The notes under the pieces were generated by a model. The model was not told where the DNA came from and did not search any database. It worked only from the letters and a program-made list of their open reading frames with translations. 64,000 nt of DNA. Source: Lichina pygmaea (Eukaryota > Ascomycota > Lichinomycetes > Lichinales > Lichinaceae). The stretch is taken from NCBI GenBank assembly GCA_963422465.1, contig OY730171.1, forward strand, positions 4,174,202 to 4,238,201, read 5' to 3'. Of the stretch, positions 30,479 through 42,268 are shown piece after piece (position 1 is the stretch's first letter; every line of letters begins with the position of its first letter). The translations under genes were made by a program, and so were the position numbers.

Positions 30479-33427
30479 TGAAAAGAAGACTATATTCTGA
30501 CACTGTACACAAGTTCCAAACTTTGATGAAGAACTCAAATCTGGAGTTAGCTATTACACCTTTTACATCCACAAGAGCTAGATCTTTTTCCCACAAACCC
30601 TGTTCACCTATTGATCTCTCCTTCATATCTTCTTCTCTTTCTAACTCTTTTATGTTTTCTAAAATTGTTTTGCAGTTCTTTCATAGGTCTGATCACAGAC
30701 CTGTGCTAACTAGCCTGGACCTGGACTCACCAAGAAAAACCTGGAAGCCAGAAAGAAACTAGAAAACACTGGACATAAGCCTGGCAAAACAAGAGTAATA
30801 ATTTGCAGCTGCCCTTCCACTTTCAAGATAAATATAAAGTGGATGAGTACTTGGAATATCTTAACCACTTTCTCCAAGGAATAGCAGACAAATGCACAGA
30901 ACTTCAGAAGCAATCTAGCCACTCAGTCCCCTGGTGGAACCAAGAGATCCAAACTAAAGTTAAACAGGAAAGAAGAATAAGAAGACAAGTGCTCAGAGGT
31001 CAGGCAAGCCAAGAAGAGCTAGAGTAAGCAACCAAGCTCAAGAAGAAAGCAGTCAGAGAAGGCAAACAGAAGACTTTTAGAAAACAAGTTCATAAGCTAG
31101 CTATTTCCTCAAAATTCTGGAAGCTTGCAAAGTGGGGTAAATCAAAAGCTAACAAGACCCCTGATCTTCCTCTGGTCCCAGATCTGGAAACTCAAGAAGG
31201 ACTAGCCAAAAGCTTTGAGAAGAAGACAAAGACTTTCTCAGCTTAATTCTTTCCAAAAGCACTTGTTCCAGAACCAGGTACAGAAAGCCACCAGAGTACC
31301 CCAGAGATCCAGCTCTCCCAGGAGGTTACCACTGAAGAAGTGGAGCAAATTCTGAACAAGAAGAAACCTTTTACAGCAGGAGGAAAAAACAAGGTGCCAA
31401 ATAGATTTCTGAAAGCTCTGGGTCCCAAGTTCTGCCAAGCTATAGCTGTTCTCACATCAACATGCTGGAGACTGGAATACTTTCCAGAGAGGTTCAAGAA
31501 TGTGAAAACAGTCTGTCTAAGAAAACCTGGCAAAGGAATCTACAACCAAGCTAAAGCCTGGTGCCCTGTAGCTCTGCTAAACATAACTGGCAAGCTGATG
31601 GAAGCTATTACAGCAGCCAGACTAAGCAAGGTAGTAGAAGAAGTCAAACTCTTGCCAGAAATCCAGATAGAGTTCAGGAAAGGTAGATCAACTAAATCAG
31701 CACTTTTTCTTCTAACTTCCCAAGTGGAAAAAGTCTGGAAAGAAGGCATGGTTACATCTCTACTTTCTCTGGACATCTTAGGAGTATATAACAGAGTTCT
31801 TCCAGAGACTCTTCAAAAGATTCTGGAGAGAAAAAGAATTCCTCTCTGGCTAACTTCTTGGATATTCTCTTTCTGTACCAGACATACCACCACTCTAGTT
31901 TTTGATGACTCTGAGTCCTCTTCTATTTCTATTTACTGTGGAGTCCCCCAAGATTCCCCTTTGTCTTCTATTCTTTTTCTATTCTATATTTCTGAGCTTC
32001 ATAAGACTGTACATTCTCCTACTACTGGTGTTTCTGCTCTGGGATTTGCAGATGATACAAATCTGCTTGTATTTGGACACTCTCTTAAAAGCAACCTTCT
32101 GAAGTTGAAGAATACACATCTTAAATGTCTATCTTGGGCTGCAAGACATGGAATGGTCTTCTCTCCTGAGAAATATAAAATACTTTATTTTTCCAGAAGA
32201 AGATCAGACAATTTGCAGCTTAAGCTCAGACTTGGGAATGTGATTCTAAAACCAAAAGAAGAAGTGTGAGTATTGGGAGTGTACCTGGATACTAAACTCC
32301 ACTGGCACAAACACCAGAGAGTTATTCTTCAAAAAACACAAAAAGTACTATCTTCTCTTTCTAGAACCTCTTACTCCACCTGGGGCTTTCCAGTTCTCAC
32401 AGCACATCTTGTGTACACTACAATACTCAGATCTGTGCTGAGCTATGCAGTGGGAATTTGGTTCAACCCACTCAGAAAATCCTCTAATATTTCCTCTCTT
32501 ATTATATTCTAAAACAAATGTCTGAGACTTATTGGGGGTGCTTTCAAAGCCACTCCTTCTTTTCTATTAGAGAGTGAGCTTTTCCTTTTACCTCTAGATC
32601 TCTATTTTAAATTTTGCACAGCCTGTTTTCTCTCTTCTATCCAAACCTCCTCTCTGAAAGACTTTCTTGACAGTACCTTTTCTACTATTTCTTCCTATAC
32701 TTCTTTACTGAGAAAACTTTTAAAGAAATCCTCAACTATCTCTCCTAATTAGAATTTCACTTGGTTAAGTCAAATAACTACTAACCAGGCTAGTTCAAAG
32801 AAAGAACTACAAATACTCTTTACTAAAGAGTGGGAAAACCAATGGGAGGGGAAGAAAAGAAGAAGCTATGCTGGATAGCAGGTGTTTTGCCAAAAACCTT
32901 ACTACAACAATCTGAAGCTCTACAAAGAGCTACAGAAAGCTGAGGCAAGTCTACTACTGCAAACCAGAACTGGGAGAATTGGTCTAGCAAGTTTTCTTTT
33001 CAGAGCTGGAGTCCCTGACTTTCCTACCCCCCTATGCATGTGTGGTCAAGCAGAAGAGATAGTAAAGCATATTACCTCTTCATGCTGTCTCTACTCAAGT
33101 CAAAGACAACATACTTTTTTCAACCCCCAAGATTTCACTACTGTTATTTCAAACCCAGAGCTTCTACAGAAGTTTCTGTACTGGTTCATGTTTTTGAAAT
33201 GACTAAACCAATTTAATCTGGCTTTCAAACTTCACTATTCACACCCCAACATCTAGAAGCTTTTTCTACCAGACAGTACAAGATTTCCTTTTGCTACACT
33301 CTCTGGTCACCCCCATGTCTTCAGTTTTTATCCTTTAAAGGTTTTCTGAAGAAGTTCACTATTAGCTGGAAGATCTGCATGGCTGTAAAGCTACAATCCG
33401 TGTAAGAATCAAATAAAAATAAAAATA
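30479..33427 (+). mobile_element. LINE copy I, 5'-truncated, transition-rich decay
   Basis: Starts in the endonuclease region (GAAAAGAAGACTATATTC), head-to-head with copy H. It runs through linker, RT and knuckle (CMCGQAEEIVKH) to a complete 3' UTR and AAGAATCAAATAAAAATAAAAATAG tail. The frame is cut by several stops, such as TGG to TAG near 30761 and CGA to TGA at 32267-32269. Many missense changes against copy A are G to A or C to T, often TG to TA or CA to TA: NGF to NRF, MGF to IEF, HCGVPQG to YCGVPQD, KYEILHF to KYKILYF. This looks like repeat-induced point mutation. Confidence 0.9.
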
Positions 33428-34987
33428 GCCACCATGGCCACCCACCCGCTATTCGTGGGTGGTGCGGAACCTTTGGGGCGATTTTTGTCGAGGATTCCAT
33501 AGCCCCCGACACTGATGGTAATAAAATTTCGACTCTTGTTGGCGTAGTTGGTAGTGAGGCTGCAGTGCCAATTGTCGAAAAGCCCGATCATGCAGCTGAT
33601 GACATGTTCCTATAGATCCAAGCCCGGGGGGGTTTTAGCACCGACCATCCTGATATGATACTTTTTATGAGAGCAGTTCTCGGTTAGGGAACAAAGAAGA
33701 TGTGTTGTTTGTCGGTAGGTACGTGGAGAGAAAGGAAAGAACACCTACTCGGAACTCAGTGGAGGAGAAAGGCATATTAAGATGTTGATGAGTTGCCGTC
33801 GAATTTCCCGGGGAAGCAACAGCTGCTTGTGACCTTCATACTGTGCCATGGTTGACACGATACAACCGACGATATCCGTCTTTTCAGATCGATCATGGAT
33901 CAGAACTGTGGTTGATATTAGTCGATAGAAGTGGAATCTAGGCTCGACGATGCAGAACTCACGGAGCTTGGTTTGTGTTTCTCAGCCAACATTGCTGACA
34001 TTTATTCTTTCACAGACGATGATGATCTCATCGAGGGTAGCGAGCTCTTGACAGTAGCCTTGGGACTCTCTGTCAAGGACGACAGAGAAGCCCCAGGCGT
34101 TCCGCCAGAAAGAGACGTGGCACAACCGACAGAGGCCAAGACAAGGATGTCACGACTGTACCATGACTATACTAGGTGGTGGAGACACCCAAAATCCCTG
34201 AGCCTGTGGAGTGAGAGTCGTTAAGAACAACCAAATGATGCTACAGCACTTCCTTGGTTTCCTTGGAATGTGTATTTATCACGATGTTACAGCTCTAGCA
34301 ACTGCTTCTGAGCGAAGAGTTCCAACCTTCTCATCCGACTCACATTCCTATTGCACGTGACCGACCCTTTGAGTGTATGATATACGTTACGTAGTACGTA
34401 TTTTTTTGGGTACGATATTGAGGGTGCAGACAGAGGGCGTTGGTAAGAATAGATTCAGATGCAGACGTGGGGTAGGTTGAAAGTAGAAACGGTGCTGTCT
34501 TACTGCTTAGTGTCAACCGCAAAGGGGCGGGATCAAGGTGCCTTTCAACTATACTTGGTGTACTGTACGTATCTTGTACACATAGTGTATTTGATACTCA
34601 ACGCAGATCCAAGCCATCTCGAATCTACCAGATGAGCACGCGAGTCGGATGGAAAGACCAGTTTTGTCAAATTCTCCCAAGCCTGATACCACGCCGTGCA
34701 GCACCTGCCGAAAGTGGTCCCATAAACATTGTAAAATACAAGTGTAGACGATAACAAGGGACAGGGAAGGGTAGATATTACCTTGATCGCCTTTGCTCGT
34801 CGTGGGTCTACGTCACGAGCATCCCGGCGTAGAGGCCCTTAAGGCTCTCTTCCTCCTCCATCCTCAGTCGTCCATGACTGCGCCGTGTACTTTCGCTGGA
34901 GTCATCGACAAATTTCTCTTTCCAAATGCTTCTAGTGTACAACAGAAGCTGAGAGAACGCGCACATACACACACATAGAAATGTACA
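33428..34987. other. Intergenic between LINE nest and tim8; no gene seen
   Basis: Unique, less AT-rich DNA resuming after the last LINE tail. A 97-codon open frame at 33931-34224 lacks an ATG start and resembles nothing I know. GTTACGTAGTACGTA at about 34387 belongs to the TACGTA-type palindromes seen elsewhere in host spacers. The part next to 34988 should hold the tim8 3' UTR. Confidence 0.55.
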
Positions 34988-35560
34988 TTATATCGACTCC
35001 GCCTTCCGCAAACGCTCCAGATGTTTCAGAATGCTTAAATTCGCGTCGAGGAAGCGGTTGAGGCAGTTCCGTACACAGGGATCCTCGTTCCGGTCCAGCT
35101 GGTTCGACGCGATCTTGCCCGTGACGCATTTATCGAAACACATCCCCGTGAGGACGTGAATAGCTAATCGAGGAATGTCTCTCGGTCAGCAAATGGACTC
35201 GGGCTTGGTTCATGAAACATACAGAAGAGGAGGTGGGAAGTCAAGGGTTTGTGGGCTGGAGTATCCAGGTTCAATGTCATTCGTCGACAGCAGAGAAGCA
35301 CAAAGGGTAATTTTGCGCGATACAGAGCGAGCGTAAACGAGAAGACGACTACAAGCTCCATCGCTATCCCAGACTAGACCGCAGATCGGATTCGGGAAAA
35401 AAAAAGACACCGGCCACTCACTGTTCTGCACCTTGGCCTTCTGCTGTTCGTTGCCCAGGAACTGAGTCAAGTCGTCCCTGTCCTTGTCAGACAGCTGCTT
35501 GACAGCTTGTTCGAGGCTCTGGTCTCCGGAAGACGACAGCACATCCGAAGAGCTATCCAT
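34988..35560 (-). CDS. TIM8: Mitochondrial import chaperone Tim8
   Basis: Small Tim of the intermembrane space that pairs with Tim13 to escort hydrophobic precursors to the inner membrane. Exons 35560-35422 and 35163-34988, intron 35164-35421 (donor GTGAGT, acceptor ATTAG), phases agree; product 104 aa. Twin CX3C motifs are at C55-FDK-C59 and C76-VRN-C80. The Tim8 signatures CVTGKI and NRFLDANLSILKHLE follow each motif. The acidic Ser-rich N-terminus is a little longer than in yeast (87 aa). There is no presequence, as expected for import through the Mia40 pathway. ATG at 35560 is the first in frame. The acceptor is the least certain part of the model. Confidence 0.93.
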
Positions 35561-36776
35561 GGCTGAGCAGAGGGCGCAAAGTGCACGCGCGCGCTGTCAG
35601 AGAAAGCGTTGGGTTCTCTCGGATCCGGCCCGGCTGTCTTTCTCAATCGGGGTTTGGAAAATCGTTCGAGTTCCAGAGAGCGGAAAACTGGAGCGGCGGG
35701 CGTCTTTGGAGATATCTCGTTTCCTGTCAAATCTTCGGCTTAGCTGGAGGACAGCGATGGTAGGCCTGTTGCCCGGGCTTCACGACATACAGTAGGAAAA
35801 GGTCCAAAGCCAACGATGCAACAGAGATGGTACAATGCGTTCTTGGGAGCGAACGTACTGCGACCGTACACCGAGACTCAATCAGTTGGATCCAAACTCA
35901 ATCCCGCGCATGGGCTCGTGGCAGGTCAATGGAGTCTAGTGTTCGAGAGCTCTCTGGGAGCCAAGAACAAAATTTCACATATACGAGTAGGCTTCGCTCA
36001 GGTCGGCGTTCGGAAGATCTTCGGCCCCCGACGTGCAGTACTCGTACAGTACGTAGCTGTACGTACTGTACGTACAGAAGTGGGCTTGCGGCACTTACGT
36101 AAACCTGTAAGCTGATCGTACCACCAACAGGCATCACTGTAGCATCGTGGCATCCGTGGACGCCAGAGCAGTAGTACACAGCATGCACTCTTCAGTATCC
36201 TGTCAGGTCCTGCACCTTTTCATCCAGTCCTGCGTCTCAAGCACGTATCATCCTCAGAGCTCTATCCTATAACCCCAATACTGCAGTTTCCCAAATAACC
36301 CCACAAACTCCATATCCCTCTCAATAGTCTCTCCGCCACCCGCTGGACAAAAGAGTCTTCCACTTTCCACAGACAACTGAGAGCTTGACCTGTATGAAGA
36401 ATACTTGCAACCTCGGTCATTTAGGTCTTTGATTTACAGCATTGTTGCGAGCATCGACGTATAGTGGGGAAAGGTGGAGAAGAACAAACTCCCCTGCGCC
36501 CTGCACCTTGCTCCTTGCCACGAAGCAAGAAATATACTAAACCAAAGGGGAGACGAATACAGAAACGCTGCGTCAGAACGAAGCTGCACAGGTATACATG
36601 CCGAAGGAAAAAAGAACAGAATGGAAGAAAGAGGAAGTTAAATGCAAAAGTCAAAAATGTATACAGAATCCAATCCAATTAAAACACGGACGAGTGGAGA
36701 AGACTAGAATGATGATGATGCTGCTGTCGACACTACAGACGCTGGATTGCATCGTGATCAATCGTCCTGATGGAAT
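35561..36776. other. Spacer: tim8 promoter and 3' side of the LRR gene
   Basis: No gene that I can support. It contains the tim8 upstream region. A GTAC-rich palindromic stretch lies at 36045-36085 (ACGTAGCTGTACGTACTGTA and neighbours), and A-rich sequence near 36530-36690 is probably the 3' UTR of the minus-strand LRR gene. Confidence 0.55.
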
Positions 36777-39700
36777 CTATTCTCTCCGAGGAGAGCGCTC
36801 TGTCCGGTGAGAGTCTTCCTTTCGGGGAGAAGTCTGTTTCCGAGGCGAGGTCTCCTTCCGCGGGGAAGTATCCAACCCTCGTGACGTCATGCTGCATAGC
36901 GACTGTGAAGGGGACGACGGAGCGGCCGCACGAAGCGTCTTGCCATCGTCGTCATGGACCATTGCCGCCAAAGCATCGCCTCGTTCGACCGTTGGCGTCG
37001 TGTCGAGCCTCGCCCTCTCGAGCATGACCGTGAACGACGTACCCGAGTCGGGCCGTTCCGTATCGACATCCTCGTCCGCGACGGGGACGCCTTCTGCGAC
37101 GTCACGGTTGCGCTGGAGGTACTGTTCAAGCCTGGTCGTCTGGCTGTCCCATTTGTCGTCCAGGATCTGAATGGCCTCTCGAACGTCGTGGTCCGTGTAG
37201 GTCGGCGCCCTTGCCGGTGCCGGGCCAGTCGTGACGTTCTTGACCGCCGCGATACCGCGTTGGAACGGATTTAGTCGGCTTACAGGTTCCTGCCGGCTGG
37301 ATGGGACGTCCTTTCCCATGCTTTGCAGGGATGCCTCTCGATCCGAGTCAAGCCTCGGCAGATACACGACCGTCTTGTTCACCTCGAGACCGTTGACTAA
37401 CGTCGTTATGGCCTGGAGGTTGATATCGTTATGCTCGCAATAGATTTCCCGCAGGCACGAGTTCTTCCGCAGCACATCCGCAAGAGTGTTAGCACCTTGC
37501 AGGCCCAGTTTCTGGTCTGACCGAGGAGGAAAAAAAGCGTCAGCGACGGTAACTTTCAAACGGACAAGGATCATCAAGTACGCACATTCGATGCGAAGGA
37601 CTCTGAGCGCGCAGTTCGTTTCGAGTCCTCGCAGCGCATGGTTGAGGCCGATCCCAAACTTTGCAACCTCGAGGTGAGCATATTCTCCCGAAATGTCCAA
37701 ATGCTGGAGCGTCTTGTTCTCCGTGAACATCTGCTTCAGCGCCTCACACGTGTCGTGGTTGGCGTCGTACGGCAACGAGGCCTTGGAGAGGTCCAAAGAC
37801 CGGAGGGTCGTGTTCTTCTTGATCGCCAGGATGAGTTCGCGGAAGCGGTCTTCCTTGTGGTACTCGAGCATCCTCATGCTCATGTGAGACGGAGAGCATC
37901 CGTCCGCGATGGCGTGTACAAGATCGTCATGTTCCTTCTCCAGTCGGTTCTCGCTCACGTTCCTGGATTAGATCTGTCATCAGGCTCACAGCGTTTCCGG
38001 AGGCGAGGGAGAACCATCTCACATGTGCATCTCTCTTGCCACTCCTCGAACACGCGTCATCGAACGCATGAAGGTGGCGACATCCTTCCCGGTGAGGTTA
38101 CACTGATTGAGACGAAGCTCGCGCAGCGTTTCCGAGTTCGTGGCGGACAGATACGCCGCTAAAGATTGCACCGTTCGCTCGTTGACCTGCCCAGCCACTC
38201 AGAAGACAATCTCAGGGCTGTTCGTCAACCTTCTTGGTTGGTTGGATTGGGGGGAGGAGGAGGGAGGAATGGTATGGAGGAACACCGCACACTCACAGAG
38301 GTCTCGCTGAGGTCCAGTTCTTCCAACCGCCAGGTGAGGATGGTCTCGGTTGTGACCAGGGGCTCCGGACCCGACGTTCGATGGACTCGAGAGAGGTTGA
38401 GCCGCCGAATGTAGGCGAAGTGGCCGATCTGGCCTTGGAACGTAGACGGGCTCAAGCGTGCCAAGTTGCCGGAGATGTCGATCGCTTCGAGCGTGTTGTC
38501 TTGGTAGAGCATCGAGTTGAGGATCATCTGGAGACTCCTGTCCATGAGGCCGCAGCGGCTGATCTCGAGCGCCCGAAGGTGACAGCATCGTTGTACGGCG
38601 GCGTCGACTGCACGGACGTCAGTAACCGGACAAGAGCGCCTGCGCGCCCCCCTCCACGGGGCCTCAAACTCGTACCAAAGTAGTCGAGATCGGTCTCCCC
38701 GAGCTCAATCCCGCTCAGAACGATCCAATCGACGTTGGTGAGCTGGCGGCGGCAGAGGGGAAACAGCGCCTCGACGATGCCACAGCCGGGGTCGCGCGGC
38801 CCCGTGTCGTCGTCCTGCGGTTTTTTGTTGATGCAGGAGGTGAAGTCCATGCGTCGGAGTTTCTTGCTCTTGGCCGCGATCGCTTGGATCTCCTGGACGA
38901 GCATGTTCTTCTGACCCATGTCGTGGTTGCCGATGGCCGTACCCGATCTGTTGTTCCACGCGACGTGCTCGGTCCCGTGCACGTCGCGCCGCCGAAGCAG
39001 CGGATCGAGGCTGATGCCGCCGAAGGAGATGGACCGGAAGCGCTCGTTGTAGCGGAGGGATCTGAGCACAGCGAGCAGCTCCAGCAAGCCATAGTTCGGA
39101 TTCGAACCGCTCGTCGGAGCGAGCAGGACGAAGCGAGGACCGTCCTCGACCTCGACCTCGGTCTCGATCGCATATCGGATGTTGGAAGCGTCAATCTCGA
39201 ACGCGATGCAGTAAGCCGTCAAGGTGCGGCGGAAGCAGCCGTATTCTTCCTGGTCGGCGTTCGCGGAGAAGACCAGGTCCTCCTGATCGATCGGCAGCGT
39301 GACACGGAGCGGCTGTTGCAGCCACTGCGGCCTCAGGTACTCAGCAACGTGGCGGATGGTGACGGCGATGTCGACCGCCGCGACCGAGGCGAGGAATATG
39401 GCCCGCCGCTCTTTCGGGGGAAGCCTGCGCCTTCTCCCTCAGCGGCCGGGTCCAAGCAACAGAGTACACGGGGTGAGCGACGAAGGTGCTACGGGTGTGA
39501 TGGCGGATGCGTACCTGACAAAGATCTCCAGGCTGTCATCGTTGCCCTTGACGTCGATCGAGGTGACGGCGAGGATGCCGTAGGCGGTACTGCTCTCGAG
39601 CTCGCCGAGGGAAGAGGCCGAAGACCGAGATAACGGGCGCGACACGGGGATCAGATGGATCTTGTGGATGCCGACGACGAGGTAGCACACACTCGAGGTC

Positions 39701-40790
39701 ATCTTGGAAAGATCCTCCGAGGAGGCTCCGGCAACAGTCTTGCCGGCCCCACGCTGGACGACCCTGAAGATCTGGAAGTGGCCCGGGTCGTAGTCCCTCT
39801 CGCGTTCCACCGCTCTCGCTACGTACTCCAGGCTCCTCTGCGGATATGGCACGGCATGGATGTCTCGAGCGGCGGCGACGGCACGGCGGATACCATCGAC
39901 CCAAGTGTCCGCCTCGCTCGGATCACGCAACTGCAGGGTCATGAAGCCGGCGCGTGACGTGTCGTCGTCGACCTGTGCCACCTCGATGCAGAACGCGGGC
40001 TTGCCATCGTCGAGCCGTGACACGGCGACGATGTTCTGAAGGGGGATGCTCGTGGCGGAGCTGGGAGGCGTGCGGATCATCTCCGAGGCCGAACCGGCGG
40101 ACGAGGTCGACGCATGTCTCGGGGACTCGGTCCGGCCCATCCGTGCCGGTAAGCTGCAAGACGCAGGATCGTTAGACAGCAGGGTCGACGCCGCTTCCAG
40201 GGGCGTGCGCCCGTGCGCGAGTGCGCGCGTGGATCGATGCATGCCGACAGCACTCACGATGGGAACGCTTCGAGAGCCCTCGAGTGGCTTTTGAACCGGA
40301 TCAGATGTCGCTCCGTCAGGACCAAGTAATCCCTCTTCTTCCGGAACATCATCCCCGTCCGCTGCGCCTCGCCATGGCACAGCACAGCACCGCCCAAGGG
40401 AATCGGGTCGGCACCCCGGTCTTCGTCGTACACCGACGAAGCCTTGGACGTCGGCGTTGTCAGCCGGTCGTCGTCGTCGGTCGAACGCAGCGAACGTAGG
40501 GAGCCGAACAGCGACTTTGGTCGTCCGGACCTGATCAGAGTGCGCGGCCGCGTTGTTTTCGGGGAGTCGCCGTTCTCGTCATCTTCCAGAGCTGCCGCTG
40601 GGGACCCATCGACGCTTGCGGGGTGGAAGAAAGACGACCGCCGGCTCTTTTGAAGGACAGAGCTCGACGTGCTTTCGGCACGTATCGGTGTCATGGGCTG
40701 CAGAGCCGATAGACCGAAGAATCCAGATCTCCTCCGCTTCTCCTTCCCCTTGCCACCGTCTTCGGAATCCCCTGACCGTGATTGGTGCAT
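36777..40790 (-). CDS. LRR and PH-domain protein, CARMIL-like
   Basis: Seven-exon model: 40790-40258, 40153-39515, 39424-38676, 38607-38297, 38186-38023, 37962-37586, 37516-36777. All phases close and give 1170 aa. The Ser/Arg-rich N-terminus is likely disordered. A PH-like fold spans about 128-268, from GGAVLCHGEAQRTGMMF to the helix SEADTWVDGIRRAVAAA. Next comes a middle domain with SSVCYLVVGIHKIHLIPV. From about 440 to 930 there are leucine-rich repeats (RSISFGGISLDPL, ALEISRCGLMD, LEAIDISGN, LEELDLSETS, LRELRLNQCNLTG, LRSLDLSKASL, LQHLDISGEY, LREIYCEHNDIN). The C-terminus is charged with TSPRKE/TSPRKQ repeats. The PH-then-LRR order recalls CARMIL actin-capping regulators, suggesting a membrane or actin role; this is inference. 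The start could lie further upstream. Confidence 0.85.
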
Positions 40791-42268
40791 CTTGTCCGAA
40801 GCTTCACGGCGACCCTGCCGATCGTGTCCTGTGTCGAAGCTCCTATTACGACGCGTGTCAGTAACGCATTCAAACGGCTTCTTGGCCCGGGAGCGCTGTC
40901 CTCGCCTCCCTTCTCCTCGTTCGAGTTCGCGGACCCTGAGGCTCGAGCAGCCGGTGAAGGCTCACCTAGACGGACGTCCTCATAGGATTTCCGATCTTGA
41001 ACGACCGCTTCATCTAGCGTAACTAGTACGCGCGCCGCTCGCCAGTCACCTTGCTCCACTGCGTTACCCAGGTCGGGTCAGCGCTGCGATTCATACGATG
41101 ATAGTAAAGGATGCTGCTGTACGACAGCCGGCCAGTACATGGTACAGAGCTTGAGAAGTTGGACAGCAGGCTGGGTAGCTATGTGGGCGAGCAACGGAGC
41201 TTGCGGCCGGGACCTTCCTTACCCATGCTACGAGGGGGCAGGAGTAACGGTCAGGGTCTCGGTCACGATCAGCGGGGGTGATGTTCGAACATGCCATTTG
41301 AGGAAGACGGCATGTGCCGAAAGCTGGTCGCAAGGAGACTGATACGGCAACTGCTATGTCTGGGTTGTTGACGGCGCATGGAGTAGTCGCGGGGCCGCAG
41401 AACTTGACGGTGTTCAGTTTATCGATGAGACTCGACCTGCTTGCTGAAACAACCGCGCGCCAATTGAGGTTTCAGCGGACGGCAGTCGCCACTGGCGTCG
41501 TGACAGTACGTCAAGGCTTCCTCCAATACCGTGTTTACCTAGCTGTCTGAATGTTGCATGATCGCAACTGCTAGCGCCAATGCGGTACCGACGGTAGGGC
41601 CGAGCGTCGATCTTGCAAATCCCTGCCCTGAAGACGTACGAGATACGTAATACGAGAGCTACATACGTACCTGTACGGTAAGTATAGAGTACAGACGACC
41701 CACCAAAGTACGTATGTAGGTACGGAAATTCTCCGCGGTACCTATGGTACTGTATCCGAGACCACCGGTTTCTCAACTACGATTATGTAAACCTCCGAAG
41801 CTGCATGTAACAGCGTCCTCGAGCTAGAAGCACGTGACAAACCCCCGGTGGCGTCCACGTGACGTGCGTTCCACGATGTCGCCGTGACCCTAAGTCCCAT
41901 GGAGCGGCGCAAAGGCAGGGACGCGATGGCTTACTACTTCGAACATGCAACAGCTGTACAAGCCAAATTCTCAGTCAAAGGACGAGGACGAATAACTAGA
42001 GAAACTTCGGTTCTTGTCGAGAACATTAGAGGATGTGAGATGGCCGTGACGGCTGGCGACATTCTACCTACGTAGACGATACAGGTGATCTGTACAGCAT
42101 TACTTATAGGTTGAGTGGTGCTTGATACTGTTTTGAGGATGACCCGACCAGGGCTCGAGCCTGCATCCACCATCCACCATTTGAGGGAGACGAGCCATAT
42201 ACATACCTGGCGGGGCTCAGCAAGGAGAGGGAACGGAGGAACCCCGTCGCTTCACAGAAAGATGCCGT
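40791..42268. other. Spacer between LRR gene and PET127; no gene seen
   Basis: Holds the LRR gene promoter and the PET127 3' side. Short open frames on both strands show no recognisable domain. A TACGTAC/GTACCTGTACGG-rich stretch lies at about 41630-41740. Confidence 0.55.

Noticed and set aside
33931-34224. 97-codon acidic open frame next to the LINE nest
   Set aside because: No ATG start in the frame, no visible splice partners and no resemblance to a known family.
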